NCBI RefSeq assembly: GCF_024699275.1
Contig: NZ_JAILPX010000091.1
Span: 1 to 37,445 of the forward strand
Length of the DNA stretch: 37,445 bases
Origin: Selenomonas sp.
Lineage (GTDB): Bacteria > Bacillota_C > Negativicutes > Selenomonadales > Selenomonadaceae
Direction of reading: 5' to 3'
Both the position numbers and the translations under genes were made by a program. The notes beneath the pieces are model-generated. The model saw only the letters and a program-made list of their open reading frames with translations, ran no database searches and was not told where the DNA came from. Shown here piece after piece: positions 8,084-16,353 of the stretch. How positions within the stretch are numbered: the stretch's first letter is position 1; each line of letters starts with the position of its first letter.

Positions 8084-9071
8084 GTTACAGCTATTAATCT
8101 TTACGGTCATTGCGCTGGCTCTGCTCTTTGACTTCATTAACGGTTTTCACGATACGGCTAATGCCATTGCAACGGCGGTATCGACCAGGGCCATTCATCC
8201 CAGTTATGCCATCATGATGGCAGCGGGGCTGAACTTCATTGGGGCCATGTACAGTACGGGCGTGGCCAAGACCATTGGGGCGGACATCGTAAGTTCTGCC
8301 CAGATGGTGGATGAGCACGTACTGATTGCGGCTTTGGCCGGTTCCATCATCTGGAATATTCTGACCTGGTGGTTTGCGGTGCCCTCCAGTTCATCCCATG
8401 CACTGGTAGGGGGCATAATCGGAGCTGTGATGGTGTCTGTGGGCAGCCAGGGTTTGAATTTTGGGGGCATTGGCAAGATTGTATTGTCGCTTATCGGTTC
8501 ACCGATTATCGCGATTTGTACCGGCTGCGTGGTCATGATGCTGCTTTTTCGCGTGTTTGGCGGTTTCAGTCCCTCGGTAATCAACCATAAATTCAAAAAG
8601 ATGCAGATTCTCTCGGCAGCCATGATGGCCTTCTCCCATGGGTCCAATGATGCCCAGAAATCCATGGGTATCATCACGTTGGCGCTTTTGGCTGGCGGCT
8701 ATATAGGGGAATTTGAAGTTCCTACCTATGTCAAAGTGCTCTGCGCTACGGCCATGGCTATGGGAACAGCTATGGGGGGCCGGCGGATTATCCGCACCAT
8801 TGGCGGTAAGATTTTCAAGTTGGAACCCATTTCCGGCTTTGCGGCGGACCTTAATTCTTCCACCGTAATTTTTGGAGCAACGTTGCTGCATCTGCCGGTC
8901 AGTACAACCCATGTGGTATCCGGTTCCATTATGGGGGTTGGCACGGCTAAACGCGTCAATGCCGTGCGTTGGGGAGTAGCCCAGCAGATGGTTATGGCCT
9001 GGGTTTTGACCATTCCCTGCACTGCCTTGATGGGAGCCGTGTTCTATAAGCTTGTCTGCATGTTTATGTAA
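8076..9071 (+). CDS. pit: Low-affinity inorganic phosphate transporter, PiT family
   Basis: The 331-residue inner-membrane protein has the two PiT signatures: GFHDTANAIATAVST near residues 23-37, and SHGSNDAQKSMGI near residues 187-199. These repeat units place an aspartate in each half of an inverted fold. About ten hydrophobic segments are visible. It should import phosphate (or metal-phosphate) with protons or sodium. It overlaps the preceding DUF47 gene and is followed by a long terminator hairpin. Length is at the short end for bacterial PiT proteins but typical for Firmicutes ones. Confidence 0.93.
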   Translation: MHELQLLIFTVIALALLFDFINGFHDTANAIATAVSTRAIHPSYAIMMAAGLNFIGAMYSTGVAKTIGADIVSSAQMVDEHVLIAALAGSIIWNILTWWFAVPSSSSHALVGGIIGAVMVSVGSQGLNFGGIGKIVLSLIGSPIIAICTGCVVMMLLFRVFGGFSPSVINHKFKKMQILSAAMMAFSHGSNDAQKSMGIITLALLAGGYIGEFEVPTYVKVLCATAMAMGTAMGGRRIIRTIGGKIFKLEPISGFAADLNSSTVIFGATLLHLPVSTTHVVSGSIMGVGTAKRVNAVRWGVAQQMVMAWVLTIPCTALMGAVFYKLVCMFM

Positions 9072-9096
9072 TCTTCACACAATTTAATAGCCAAAT

Positions 9097-9145
9097 AAGG
9101 ACTTAGGTGTTACAATAGATGTAATACTTAGGTCTTTTTGTTTTA
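9097..9145 (+). terminator. Terminator of the phosphate transport unit
   Basis: A long imperfect hairpin with several G-U pairs (arms about 9097-9113 and 9121-9136, around loop AATAGAT) runs into a T-rich tail. Confidence 0.75.
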
Positions 9146-9153
9146 TTAAGCTA

Positions 9154-9254
9154 TAGAAGGAGGAGCGTATGGGGTGAAGAAGGTGGGGCCTTCTTCATTG
9201 CGGATGAAGAGAAGAGCAGGGATGAGGTGTTTGCTATGGCAACTGTTGAACTAA
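9154..9254 (+). promoter_or_regulatory. Leader of the nucleoside kinase gene: mini-ORF, hairpin and overlapping small ORF
   Basis: A very strong ribosome binding site, AGAAGGAGG, precedes ATG 9169, but that frame reads ATG GGG TGA, a two-codon ORF. The TGA is the first part of a perfect 9-bp hairpin (9175-9183 with 9189-9197). From GTG 9174 another frame gives a 26-codon basic peptide ending at 9254, which overlaps the kinase start by 19 bases. The arrangement suggests translational coupling or control, but no precedent was recognised. Confidence 0.45.
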
Positions 9255-10855
9255 GAGAATTAGCTGAAGCCGCACAAAAGGATTATGCCAGCGAAATCGT
9301 GGCGGGGTTAGTCAACAATGAAATTCGGGATTTGCAGAGTGAAATAGAGGATACAAGTGAGATTTCCTTTATTGCGCTCGATAGCAGCCGGGGATGGCGG
9401 ATTTACCGCCGTACGGTGATGTTTGTGCTCTATACGGCTGTTCATGAACTGTATCCTTCAGCTGAGGTGGTGGCCCAGTTCAGTGCCAATAAGGGGGTAT
9501 TTTGCGAACTCCGGCATTTTGGCGGTGGCATGAATGAAGATATTGTGCGTAATATCGAAAATCGTATGCGGGAAATCATCATGGAGGATTTGCCCATTGT
9601 CAAGATGAAAATGGATAAGGAGCAGGCGGTAAAGATTTTCAAGAATAACCGGCAGATAGAAAAGGCGAATCTGGTGTCCTCGTTGAATATGGATATGGTC
9701 AGCCTGTATCAATGCGGTGAGTTTTACGATTATCTCTATGGCGTGATGCTGGGCCATACCGGAAGCCTTGAAAAATTTGCCCTGGATGTGGAGGCGGATG
9801 GCATTTTATTGCGTACCCCGGATATGGATACACAAGGGATGGTCAGGGAACGGGTCCCACAGCCTAAATTCAGTCAAATCCTGGCCGAATCCCGCCAGTG
9901 GGCTCAGGCATTACAATGTAATTTTGTTCCTGACCTTAATCGTATCAACAGGCATGGCGGGATTGGCGAGCTCATTCGGGTATCCGAGGCTTTGCAGGAA
10001 AAGCGTATTTCGCAGATTGCCGATCATATTGCTGCGCAAAAAGGGTATCTGCGTTTGATTCTCATTGCGGGGCCATCTTCTTCGGGGAAGACTTCCTTCG
10101 CCCAGCGCCTTAGAGTGCAGTTGCGGGCGGCCCAGCTTATGCCGGTCTCCATCTCCTTGGATGACTATTTCGTCAATCGGGTGGATACTCCGCGCAAGCC
10201 CACGGGCGAATACGATTATGAGAGCATTGATGCTTTGGATGTGGAGCTGTTCAACGAGCATATGCTGGCCCTGCTGGCTGGAGAGGAAATCGTCCTGCCT
10301 ACCTATAATTTTCTGACGGGAAACCGGGAATGGGATGATACCAAGCGCATGGCGGTTACGCGGGAACAGCCCGTTATCGTAGAGGGAATCCATGGACTCA
10401 ATGAAAAACTCAGTGAGTATGTGCCCCATAGCCGTAAGTATAAAATTTATATCAGTGCCCTTACCCAGCTCAACATCGATGCCCATAACCGTATATCAAC
10501 CACCGATGCCCGCCTGATGCGGCGACTGGTGCGGGATTATCAGTTCCGTGGTTCTGGGGCGTTAAAGACCCTTAAGCAGTGGAAGGATGTGCGGGAAGGG
10601 GAGGAGAAAAATATTTTCCCCTATCAGGAGGAAGCGGATGTGATGTTTAATTCCGCATTGATTTATGAATTGGGAATCCTCAAACACTATGCGCAGCCGC
10701 TGCTCCAGATGGTGCCAAACGATATTCCAGAGCGGGCTGAGGCCAAGCGTCTTTTGGATATCCTGCAATACTTCGATGATATTACAGCGGAGGATGAGGT
10801 TCCGAATAATTCCTTGCTTCGGGAGTTTATCGGCAAGTCCGTATTCTTTAAGTAA
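9236..10855 (+). CDS. Nucleoside (uridine) kinase with N-terminal tRNA-synthetase-like region
   Basis: The 539-residue protein joins two parts. The N-terminal roughly 250 residues resemble the second additional domain of threonyl/alanyl-tRNA synthetases: HFGGGMNED occupies the place of the HxxxH-type motif but keeps only one histidine. The C-terminal part is a P-loop kinase of the uridine kinase/phosphoribulokinase family, with GPSSSGKTS at about residues 279-287, then SLDDYFVNR and an IVEGIHGLNE segment. Proteins of this fused architecture are known in Firmicutes and Thermotoga and are annotated as nucleoside kinases. The start ATG 9236 has a GAGG nine bases upstream; GTG 9227 in the same frame is an alternative. 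The 194-bp repeat begins 20 bases after the stop codon. Confidence 0.85.
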   Translation: MATVELRELAEAAQKDYASEIVAGLVNNEIRDLQSEIEDTSEISFIALDSSRGWRIYRRTVMFVLYTAVHELYPSAEVVAQFSANKGVFCELRHFGGGMNEDIVRNIENRMREIIMEDLPIVKMKMDKEQAVKIFKNNRQIEKANLVSSLNMDMVSLYQCGEFYDYLYGVMLGHTGSLEKFALDVEADGILLRTPDMDTQGMVRERVPQPKFSQILAESRQWAQALQCNFVPDLNRINRHGGIGELIRVSEALQEKRISQIADHIAAQKGYLRLILIAGPSSSGKTSFAQRLRVQLRAAQLMPVSISLDDYFVNRVDTPRKPTGEYDYESIDALDVELFNEHMLALLAGEEIVLPTYNFLTGNREWDDTKRMAVTREQPVIVEGIHGLNEKLSEYVPHSRKYKIYISALTQLNIDAHNRISTTDARLMRRLVRDYQFRGSGALKTLKQWKDVREGEEKNIFPYQEEADVMFNSALIYELGILKHYAQPLLQMVPNDIPERAEAKRLLDILQYFDDITAEDEVPNNSLLREFIGKSVFFK

Positions 10856-10874
10856 CGGGCAAAGAGAGAATGAG

Positions 10875-11068
10875 AAATTGCAATTTGTAAGGGAGTTCCT
10901 GCTAATGGTATTCCGTTCATGCGTGGTAATGGGCGAGCAGGTGACTAAAAAGTCCAAATGTATTCTTGTGGGCCATTTAGTGGGACGGCGAAAAGGATTA
11001 CCACCTCCGCGTCCACTGAGCTGTGACAAAAAAAGAAAGCGCGAAGTAACAGCGACAAACTGCAATTT
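10875..11068 (+). repeat. 194-bp repeat element, copy 1 (MITE-like)
   Basis: This stretch recurs in inverted orientation at 20520-20713 with the same length and, by hand alignment, 7 differences in 194 bases. It begins AAATTGCAATTTGT and ends ACAAACTGCAATTT, so its ends are 14-bp inverted repeats with one mismatch. Internal inverted pairs exist, such as GTGGTAAT (10923-10930) with ATTACCAC (10997-11004). No target-site duplication is obvious. One frame stays open across the whole element in both copies, but it has no convincing start here. A non-autonomous mobile element or a repeated structured RNA are both possible. Confidence 0.88.
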
Positions 11069-11090
11069 ATAAAAAGACATGGATAATTTT

Positions 11091-11150
11091 ACAGAGCCCA
11101 TCATCCGTTAGCTTGGTTCGTCTAACGGATGATGGGCTCTGTATTTTGTG
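11091..11150 (+). terminator. Long-stem terminator after the nucleoside kinase and repeat copy 1
   Basis: A perfect 21-bp stem (11091-11111 with 11122-11142) with a 10-base loop is followed by ATTTTGTG. The stem is unusually long for a simple terminator. It lies 22 bases past the repeat, and a comparable hairpin lies at the same side of repeat copy 2. It also faces the end of the symporter gene on the other strand. Confidence 0.8.
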
Positions 11151-11175
11151 TCAGCGCATTATATGATTTTAGCTG

Positions 11176-12594
11176 TTAATCTTTATCGATTCCCCAGGCA
11201 TGAATTCCATGTTCATCAGGCAGGATAGCCGGATCGAATACGGGGTCAGCAACACCTTGGCGCTTCTGTTCCAGATAGCTGTTAAAGGTTACCTTGACAT
11301 ATTTATACAGCCGTGAAACCGCGTAAAGATTGGTGAGACATAGGAGGCCCATGAAGAGGTCGGCTAAATTCCAAACCAGAGAAAGTTCGGCCATGCTGCC
11401 GAAGACGACCATGCCGATAACCAATGCGCGGAAGAGGAACAGGGCCGTTTTGCCTTTGGCTTCAAAGAACGCGATGTTGATTTCACCATAGTAATAGTTG
11501 CCTACGATGGAGCTGAAGGCAAACATCAGAATCATGAAGGAAACGGCAGCCGGAGCAGAAGCTCCAAAAATGCTGGCCAGGGATGCCTGGGCCAGAGCGA
11601 TGCCCGTGAGTTCGCCGCCAATGGTATACTGACCAGCTAAGAGAACAATGAAAGCCGTAGCGGAACATACCAGCCAGGTATCCACGTAAACGCCGAAGGC
11701 CTGGATGAGGCCCTGCTTTACCGGGTGGCTGACATCTGCGGTAGCCGCTGCATTCGGGACAGAACCTTCACCGGCTTCATTGGAGAACAAGCCACGCTTT
11801 ACGCCGGTGAGGATGGCAGAACCCAAGCCGCCGCCTACCGCTGCCTGGGGAGAGAAAGCATCATGGATAATCAGGGCAAACATGCCCGGTACTTTGTCGA
11901 TGTTGATGATGGTGATGATGATGGCCACGAGAATGTAAAGGCCAGCCATGATGGGGACGAGAAATTCCGTTACCTGGGCGATACGCTGAACGCCGCCGCA
12001 AATGACCAGCCCGGTGAAGAAGGCCAGTACACCGGCTGTCACGTACTGGGGGACATTAAAGGCAGTGGCAGCGGATAAGGCAATGGTATTGGCCTGGACG
12101 GAGTTGTAGATAAGACCGAAGGTCACAGCTAGCAACACGGCGAAGAGCTTGGCTACGCCTGTTTGATGCAAGGCATTTTTGATGTAGTAAGCCGGACCGC
12201 CATGGAAGGAACCGTCAGGACGCTGAATTTTGTAAATCTGTGCCAGAGTACTTTCCACAAAACCGGTGGCACTGCCAATAAAGGCGATAACCCACATCCA
12301 GAATACGGCACCGGGACCGCCGGTGACAATGGCAATGGCCACGCCGGCAATATTGCCGACACCTACCCGGGAGGCCGTGCTGACGCAAAAGGCCTGGAAG
12401 GAATTGATGGAATTGCCTTCCGTTTTAGCGCCCATACCTTCGGTTAACAGGCGTACCATTTCTGGCAGCATCCGCAATTGGACCAGTTTTGTGGACAGAG
12501 TGAAGTAAATGCCGCAGCCGATGAGCACCACGATGAGTACATAGGACCAAAGCAGGGTATTGATACCATCCACCACAGAGTTTAATAGTTCCAT
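11176..12594 (-). CDS. Sodium:alanine/glycine symporter, AGCS family
   Basis: The 472-residue inner-membrane protein matches the AGCS family, which imports alanine, glycine or related amino acids with sodium. About 10-11 hydrophobic segments are seen, along with the family stretches ASRVGVGNIAGVAIA, GGPGAVFWMW, and FSNEAGEGSVPNAAA. The start is ATG 12594 (MELLNSVVDGIN), with AAAGAAGG upstream. The reading frame is open a further 47 codons upstream, but those overlap the leader hairpin and promoter region and look unlike the family. It is a single-gene unit, divergent from the Dcu-type gene. Substrate cannot be fixed from sequence; glutamine transporters of the AlsT type are also in this family. 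Confidence 0.92.
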   Translation of the reverse strand: MELLNSVVDGINTLLWSYVLIVVLIGCGIYFTLSTKLVQLRMLPEMVRLLTEGMGAKTEGNSINSFQAFCVSTASRVGVGNIAGVAIAIVTGGPGAVFWMWVIAFIGSATGFVESTLAQIYKIQRPDGSFHGGPAYYIKNALHQTGVAKLFAVLLAVTFGLIYNSVQANTIALSAATAFNVPQYVTAGVLAFFTGLVICGGVQRIAQVTEFLVPIMAGLYILVAIIITIINIDKVPGMFALIIHDAFSPQAAVGGGLGSAILTGVKRGLFSNEAGEGSVPNAAATADVSHPVKQGLIQAFGVYVDTWLVCSATAFIVLLAGQYTIGGELTGIALAQASLASIFGASAPAAVSFMILMFAFSSIVGNYYYGEINIAFFEAKGKTALFLFRALVIGMVVFGSMAELSLVWNLADLFMGLLCLTNLYAVSRLYKYVKVTFNSYLEQKRQGVADPVFDPAILPDEHGIHAWGIDKD

Positions 12595-12630
12595 AAATAA
12601 CCTTCTTTCCATAAAATGATTGCAAAATAA

Positions 12631-12706
12631 GACGCCTATTGCACCTGCCCGTGAAAAAGATACAGATAGCCTGCTGATTCTTAATCGGGAAGTCGCAAAA
12701 GGCGCC
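12631..12706 (-). ncRNA. Structured 5' leader of the symporter gene
   Basis: In the transcript of the symporter gene, arms 12706-12686 and 12651-12631 can pair at 18 of 21 positions (two G-U pairs, three mismatches), with a 34-base apical region. The hairpin ends 36 bases before the start codon and just upstream of the ribosome binding site. No known riboswitch core, including that of the glycine riboswitch, was recognised. It may be a regulatory leader or an unrelated inverted repeat. Confidence 0.4.
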
Positions 12707-12739
12707 ATTGCCTTAAAATATAACGTTAATGACATAGTT

Positions 12740-12769
12740 ATTATAACGAATTTATTTGGTTCATGTCAA
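12740..12769 (-). promoter_or_regulatory. Promoter of the symporter gene
   Basis: The minus strand reads TTGACA, 18 bases, TATAAT, both hexamers perfect. It implies a leader of about 135 bases. Confidence 0.8.
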
Positions 12770-12867
12770 GTTGTAAAGGGAAGGGAATTGAATAGCTCCT
12801 TATATTAATAAAAACTAATTTAAGATAAATAAAAATAATCATTGTAATATTTTATGATAAATAGTAT

Positions 12868-12896
12868 TTACTAATATAGCGGTATTGTAGTATAAT
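12868..12896 (+). promoter_or_regulatory. Promoter of the C4-dicarboxylate transporter gene
   Basis: TTACTA, 17 bases, TATAAT. It implies a leader of about 150 bases. Confidence 0.6.
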
Positions 12897-12907
12897 GGGC
12901 AAGGAAA

Positions 12908-13019
12908 TAGCAGATTCGCGATTTATTAATACTATTTAGAAAAGTTATGAAATTTTTTCGCGAAAGCAGGAAATCTCTTAGCTATGACGAATAGAAAATC
13001 CAAGGGGAAATATCTGCTA
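12908..13019 (+). promoter_or_regulatory. Leader with nested inverted repeats before the C4-dicarboxylate transporter
   Basis: TAGCAGAT (12908-12915) can pair with ATCTGCTA (13012-13019), enclosing the leader. Within it, the palindrome-containing heptamer TTCGCGA occurs twice, at 12915-12921 and 12957-12963, 42 bases apart, about four DNA turns. Either a DNA operator pair just downstream of the promoter or a folded leader RNA would explain this. The remaining intergenic sequence, 12770-12867, is AT-rich with nothing recognised. Confidence 0.4.
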
Positions 13020-13050
13020 ATAAGTTTTTAAGGAAAGGGAGATCACAATT

Positions 13051-14391
13051 ATGGAAATGTTATTAGGTCTCGTAGTGCTACTGGCCTGCTTGATTTTTGG
13101 TGTTCGCCATGGCGGCATCGGTCTGGCAGTTATCAGTGGTATCGGTCTCATCATCTTTACGTTTGTCTTTCAGTATCAGCCGGGTTCTCCGCCCATTGGC
13201 GTAATGCTCACCATTTTGGCGGTAGTAACCTGTGCTGGTTTCCTGCAGACTTCCGGTGGCCTTACGGTTATGCTGAAGTATGCAGAAAAATTTCTGCGCA
13301 GCAATCCAAAGCAGGTCACGATCTTTGCTCCGCTCACCACTTGGTTCCTGACGGTGCTCTGCGGTACGGGTCATGTGGTTTATACCATGTTCCCGATTAT
13401 CTACGATATCGCAATCAAGCAGAACATTCGTCCTGAACGCCCAATGGCTGTAGCTTCGGTGGCATCGCAGATGGCTATCTGTGCTTCCCCTGTATCGGTA
13501 GCTGTTGTGTCCATCGTTGGTTTTATGGCTGCAGCCGGTTATAGCTATACGGTGCTGCAGATTCTGGCTGTGTCTGTTCCGGCAACGGGATTTGGCGTAT
13601 TCTGTGCAGCTCTGTGGTCCTACCGTCGCGGTAAGGAACTGGCTGACGATGAACGCTTCCAGGAATTCATCAAGGATCCGGAAAACCGTGATTATGTCTA
13701 TGGTGATACCGAGTCCCTGATGGACAAAGAACTGCCTGCAACTTATTATCGGGCAATGTACATCTTCTTTGCTGGTATCATCGTTATCGCCTGCATGGGT
13801 AATTTCCCCGAACTTTTACCTCATTTCCCCAATGCTAAGGGCGTTATGAAGCCGATTTCCATGACCGTTGTCATTCAGATGGTTATGCTCTTCGTAGCAG
13901 CTATGATCCTGCTGACTTGTAAGATCAAGGCTAAGGATGTAGGCAACAGTCAGGTATTCCGTTCTGGTATCGTTGCATTGGTATCGGTATACGGCGTTGC
14001 CTGGATGGCTAGCACTTATTTTGGTGCACATATGTCCTTCCTTAAGGAAAGCCTCGGTGCGGCTGTAACGGCTTATCCCTGGGCTTATGCCATCATTGCC
14101 TTCCTGACTTCCAAGCTGGTTAATTCCCAGGCTGCAGCCATCGCCATCGTTGTACCGCTGGCATTGTCTGTAGGTATGGATCCGGTGATGATTATGTCCT
14201 TCATCTCCGCTTGCTATGGTTACTTCTTCCTGCCGACTTATCCCTCCGACCTGGCTTGCATCGGGTTTGACCGTTCCGGTACGACCCGCATCGGCAAGTA
14301 CATCCTGAATCACAGCTTTATGATTCCGGGGCTTATCGGTGTAGCAACTGGTTGCTGCATGGGCTTTGTCATGGCACATGTCGTGATGTAA
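13051..14391 (+). CDS. Anaerobic C4-dicarboxylate transporter, DcuA/DcuB family
   Basis: The 446-residue inner-membrane protein has about ten hydrophobic segments and the Dcu-type stretch RPERPMAVASVASQMAICASPVSVAVVS (its first part at about residues 131-150). Dcu carriers exchange external fumarate, malate or aspartate for internal succinate during anaerobic growth. This fits the fumarate reductase genes 13 kb downstream. The GAAAGGGAGATC ribosome binding region lies 8-15 bases before ATG 13051. A LysR-type gene is convergent on the far side of a shared terminator and could be its regulator, although such pairs are usually divergent. Whether it acts as DcuA-like aspartate or DcuB-like fumarate carrier cannot be told. 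Confidence 0.85.
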   Translation: MEMLLGLVVLLACLIFGVRHGGIGLAVISGIGLIIFTFVFQYQPGSPPIGVMLTILAVVTCAGFLQTSGGLTVMLKYAEKFLRSNPKQVTIFAPLTTWFLTVLCGTGHVVYTMFPIIYDIAIKQNIRPERPMAVASVASQMAICASPVSVAVVSIVGFMAAAGYSYTVLQILAVSVPATGFGVFCAALWSYRRGKELADDERFQEFIKDPENRDYVYGDTESLMDKELPATYYRAMYIFFAGIIVIACMGNFPELLPHFPNAKGVMKPISMTVVIQMVMLFVAAMILLTCKIKAKDVGNSQVFRSGIVALVSVYGVAWMASTYFGAHMSFLKESLGAAVTAYPWAYAIIAFLTSKLVNSQAAAIAIVVPLALSVGMDPVMIMSFISACYGYFFLPTYPSDLACIGFDRSGTTRIGKYILNHSFMIPGLIGVATGCCMGFVMAHVVM

Positions 14392-14411
14392 TTACAAGTT
14401 AATAGGCATAA

Positions 14412-14443
14412 AAAATCGGCGGCTTGAAACCGCCGGTTTTTTT
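14412..14443. terminator. Bidirectional terminator between the Dcu-type and LysR genes
   Basis: A CGGCGG/CCGCCG stem is flanked by a run of A on the left and a run of T on the right, so it terminates transcription from either strand. Confidence 0.88.
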
Positions 14444-14446
14444 ATG

Positions 14447-15343
14447 TTATTGTTCAGCCTGGGCTTTTCGTTCTTTGAGCAGATCCTTGCAGAAGTCGAT
14501 AAAGGACTGGGCGGCCTTGGAGATGTAGCGATCTTTCTTCCAGGCCAGTCCCACATCCACGAAAATCGGATCAGCAAGAGGAATGGCCTTGACACCAGGC
14601 GTATCTTCCACTACCATGTTAAGCAGGAAAGCGATGCCTACGCCACTGGCCACAAGACCTTTTAAGGTAACGACCTGATTGGACTCCAGTACGATGTTGG
14701 GGGTGACATTCTCTTCCTTCATCTTGGTGAGAATGGTCTGCCGCAGGAAGGAACCTTCTTTCAGCATGATGATGTTTTCCTCAGCAATATCATTGAAGGA
14801 AATGCTCTTTTTCTGGGCCAGGGGGCTGTCTTCGGGAACGCAGCAGACAATCTGATCCTTGGTCATGGGTAAAAGCTGCAGATGGTTGCTGGCACCAGAG
14901 ATGATGATGATGCCAAAGTCCAGTTCATCCCGTTCCAGCTGCTCCCGGATGGACATGGAACCTTCTTCGTGCATAAAGATTTCCAGATGGGAGTAACGGC
15001 GCTGGAAACTGGAGAAGATTTTGGGGAAGAGATAGGCACCCATCATGGGGGGAATGCCAATCTTGATGGTACCCTTCTGGAGCTGTTTATAGTCGTTGAC
15101 TTCCAGTACAGCATCCTGGATATTGCGGAGTGCCAATTCTACACGATTGAGAAAGACAGCTCCCTCTGGTGTCAGGGAAAGCTGCTTTTGACTGCGATCA
15201 AAGAGCTGAATTCCCAGTTCTGCTTCCAGCTTCTTGATTGCCACAGTGATGTTGGGCTGGGATACCCGTAGGCGTTCGGCAGCCCGGGTAATATTTCGCA
15301 GACGGCTGGCCATCTGGAAATATTCAAGTTGTCTAAGTTCCAT
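14447..15343 (-). CDS. LysR-family transcriptional regulator
   Basis: The 298-residue protein has an N-terminal winged helix-turn-helix (residues 1-60, with TRAAERLRVSQPNITVAIKKLE) and a C-terminal periplasmic-binding-type effector domain from about residue 90. LysR proteins usually act as tetramers that need a small-molecule ligand. Upstream, between 15344 and 15575, lies an AT-rich stretch facing motA on the other strand. Its target is not evident: candidates are the convergent Dcu-type gene, its own promoter, or the divergent motA. Stop and terminator are shared with the Dcu-type gene. Confidence 0.93.
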   Translation of the reverse strand: MELRQLEYFQMASRLRNITRAAERLRVSQPNITVAIKKLEAELGIQLFDRSQKQLSLTPEGAVFLNRVELALRNIQDAVLEVNDYKQLQKGTIKIGIPPMMGAYLFPKIFSSFQRRYSHLEIFMHEEGSMSIREQLERDELDFGIIIISGASNHLQLLPMTKDQIVCCVPEDSPLAQKKSISFNDIAEENIIMLKEGSFLRQTILTKMKEENVTPNIVLESNQVVTLKGLVASGVGIAFLLNMVVEDTPGVKAIPLADPIFVDVGLAWKKDRYISKAAQSFIDFCKDLLKERKAQAEQ

Positions 15344-15575
15344 CGTATCGCTTCTTTCTCTATAAACTAGTTTTATTCACATCTATTATACCATATTTTT
15401 AATGAATGTATGATATAATAATAAAAATTTATTGTTAAAAACGGGAAATTTTTTCTAAGGCAACAGTAGGATTTTTTTCCTTTTTATGGAATTATACAAA
15501 GTAGGTACAAGTATATGTGCGAAATAGATGATGAGGATCCTTCAATAGCAAAGGAAGGTTAGGGGGGCTTTTAAT

Positions 15576-16349
15576 TTGGAAATCTCAACAGTCATTGGTG
15601 CGGTGGGTGGTCTTATCTCGGTATTTGTAGGTATGATCATCAAAGGTGCGCCTATCAGTTCGCTGAATAACCCAGCAGCGTTTCTGATTATTATTTGCGG
15701 TACCTTTTCTTGTTTGTTTACTGCATTCAATATGAACCAGTTGAAAAAATTGCCGAAGCTGATCAAGATGGTATTCAACAAACCGGCACTCCACGAAAAG
15801 TCGGAGTTGTTGAACCTCTTCATTGAGCTTTCGCAGATTGCTCGTCGTGAGGGTATTCTGGCCTTGGAAGGCAAGGTTCAGGAAATCGAAGATCCGTTTT
15901 TCCGGACGGGCTTAGGCATGGTTATCGATGGTATGGATCCAGAATTTGTGGGTGATGTTCTGGATGCGGAACTGGCGGTTATGCAGGAGCGTCACACCGA
16001 GGGTCGCGCCATGCTGGAACAGGCAGGTCTGTATGCACCTACCCTTGGTGTATTGGGCGCCGTTATCGGTCTTATCGCTGCGCTGGGTAACCTGAATGAT
16101 GTTAATAAACTGGGACATGCTATTGCGGCTGCATTCGTTGCTACGATTCTTGGTATCTTCACCGCCTACGTTGTTTACCTGCCCATGGCCAATAAGCTGA
16201 AGCTTTTGTCCAAGGCGGAAGTTAGCGAAAAACGTATGATTATCGAAGGGATTCTTTCCCTGCAGGCTGGTGATTCACCTACGGCCATTGAAGCAAAGCT
16301 GATGGTATTCATCCCGCAGTCTGAACGTGAAGGGTTGAAGAAGGAGTGA
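15576..16349 (+). CDS. motA: Flagellar stator protein MotA
   Basis: The 257-residue inner-membrane protein is MotA, which with MotB forms the proton channel that drives the flagellum. Four hydrophobic segments are seen at about residues 3-20, 33-50, 150-168 and 180-200, with the long cytoplasmic loop between the second and third. That loop holds the charged RREGILALE segment that contacts FliG. The start is TTG 15576, eight bases after AGGGGGG; no in-frame ATG gives the family's N-terminus. It is followed after four bases by motB. A sigma-28 type promoter was looked for upstream and not found. Confidence 0.93.
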   Translation: MEISTVIGAVGGLISVFVGMIIKGAPISSLNNPAAFLIIICGTFSCLFTAFNMNQLKKLPKLIKMVFNKPALHEKSELLNLFIELSQIARREGILALEGKVQEIEDPFFRTGLGMVIDGMDPEFVGDVLDAELAVMQERHTEGRAMLEQAGLYAPTLGVLGAVIGLIAALGNLNDVNKLGHAIAAAFVATILGIFTAYVVYLPMANKLKLLSKAEVSEKRMIIEGILSLQAGDSPTAIEAKLMVFIPQSEREGLKKE

Positions 16350-16353
16350 TTTA

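Noticed and set aside
10875..11068. Target-site duplication around repeat copy 1
   Set aside because: Flanking bases (GAG on the left, ATA on the right) do not match, and copy 2 shows none either, so transposition is not demonstrated.
12595..12735. N-terminal extension of the symporter through the open frame upstream
   Set aside because: The extra 47 codons coincide with the promoter and leader hairpin and do not resemble the family; ATG 12594 has a good binding site.
12595..12740. Glycine riboswitch before the symporter
   Set aside because: No conserved glycine-aptamer core was found in the leader.
15344..15575. Sigma-28 flagellar promoter upstream of motA
   Set aside because: No TAAA-N15-GCCGATAA-like pair could be found; the stretch is AT-rich with no confident promoter.
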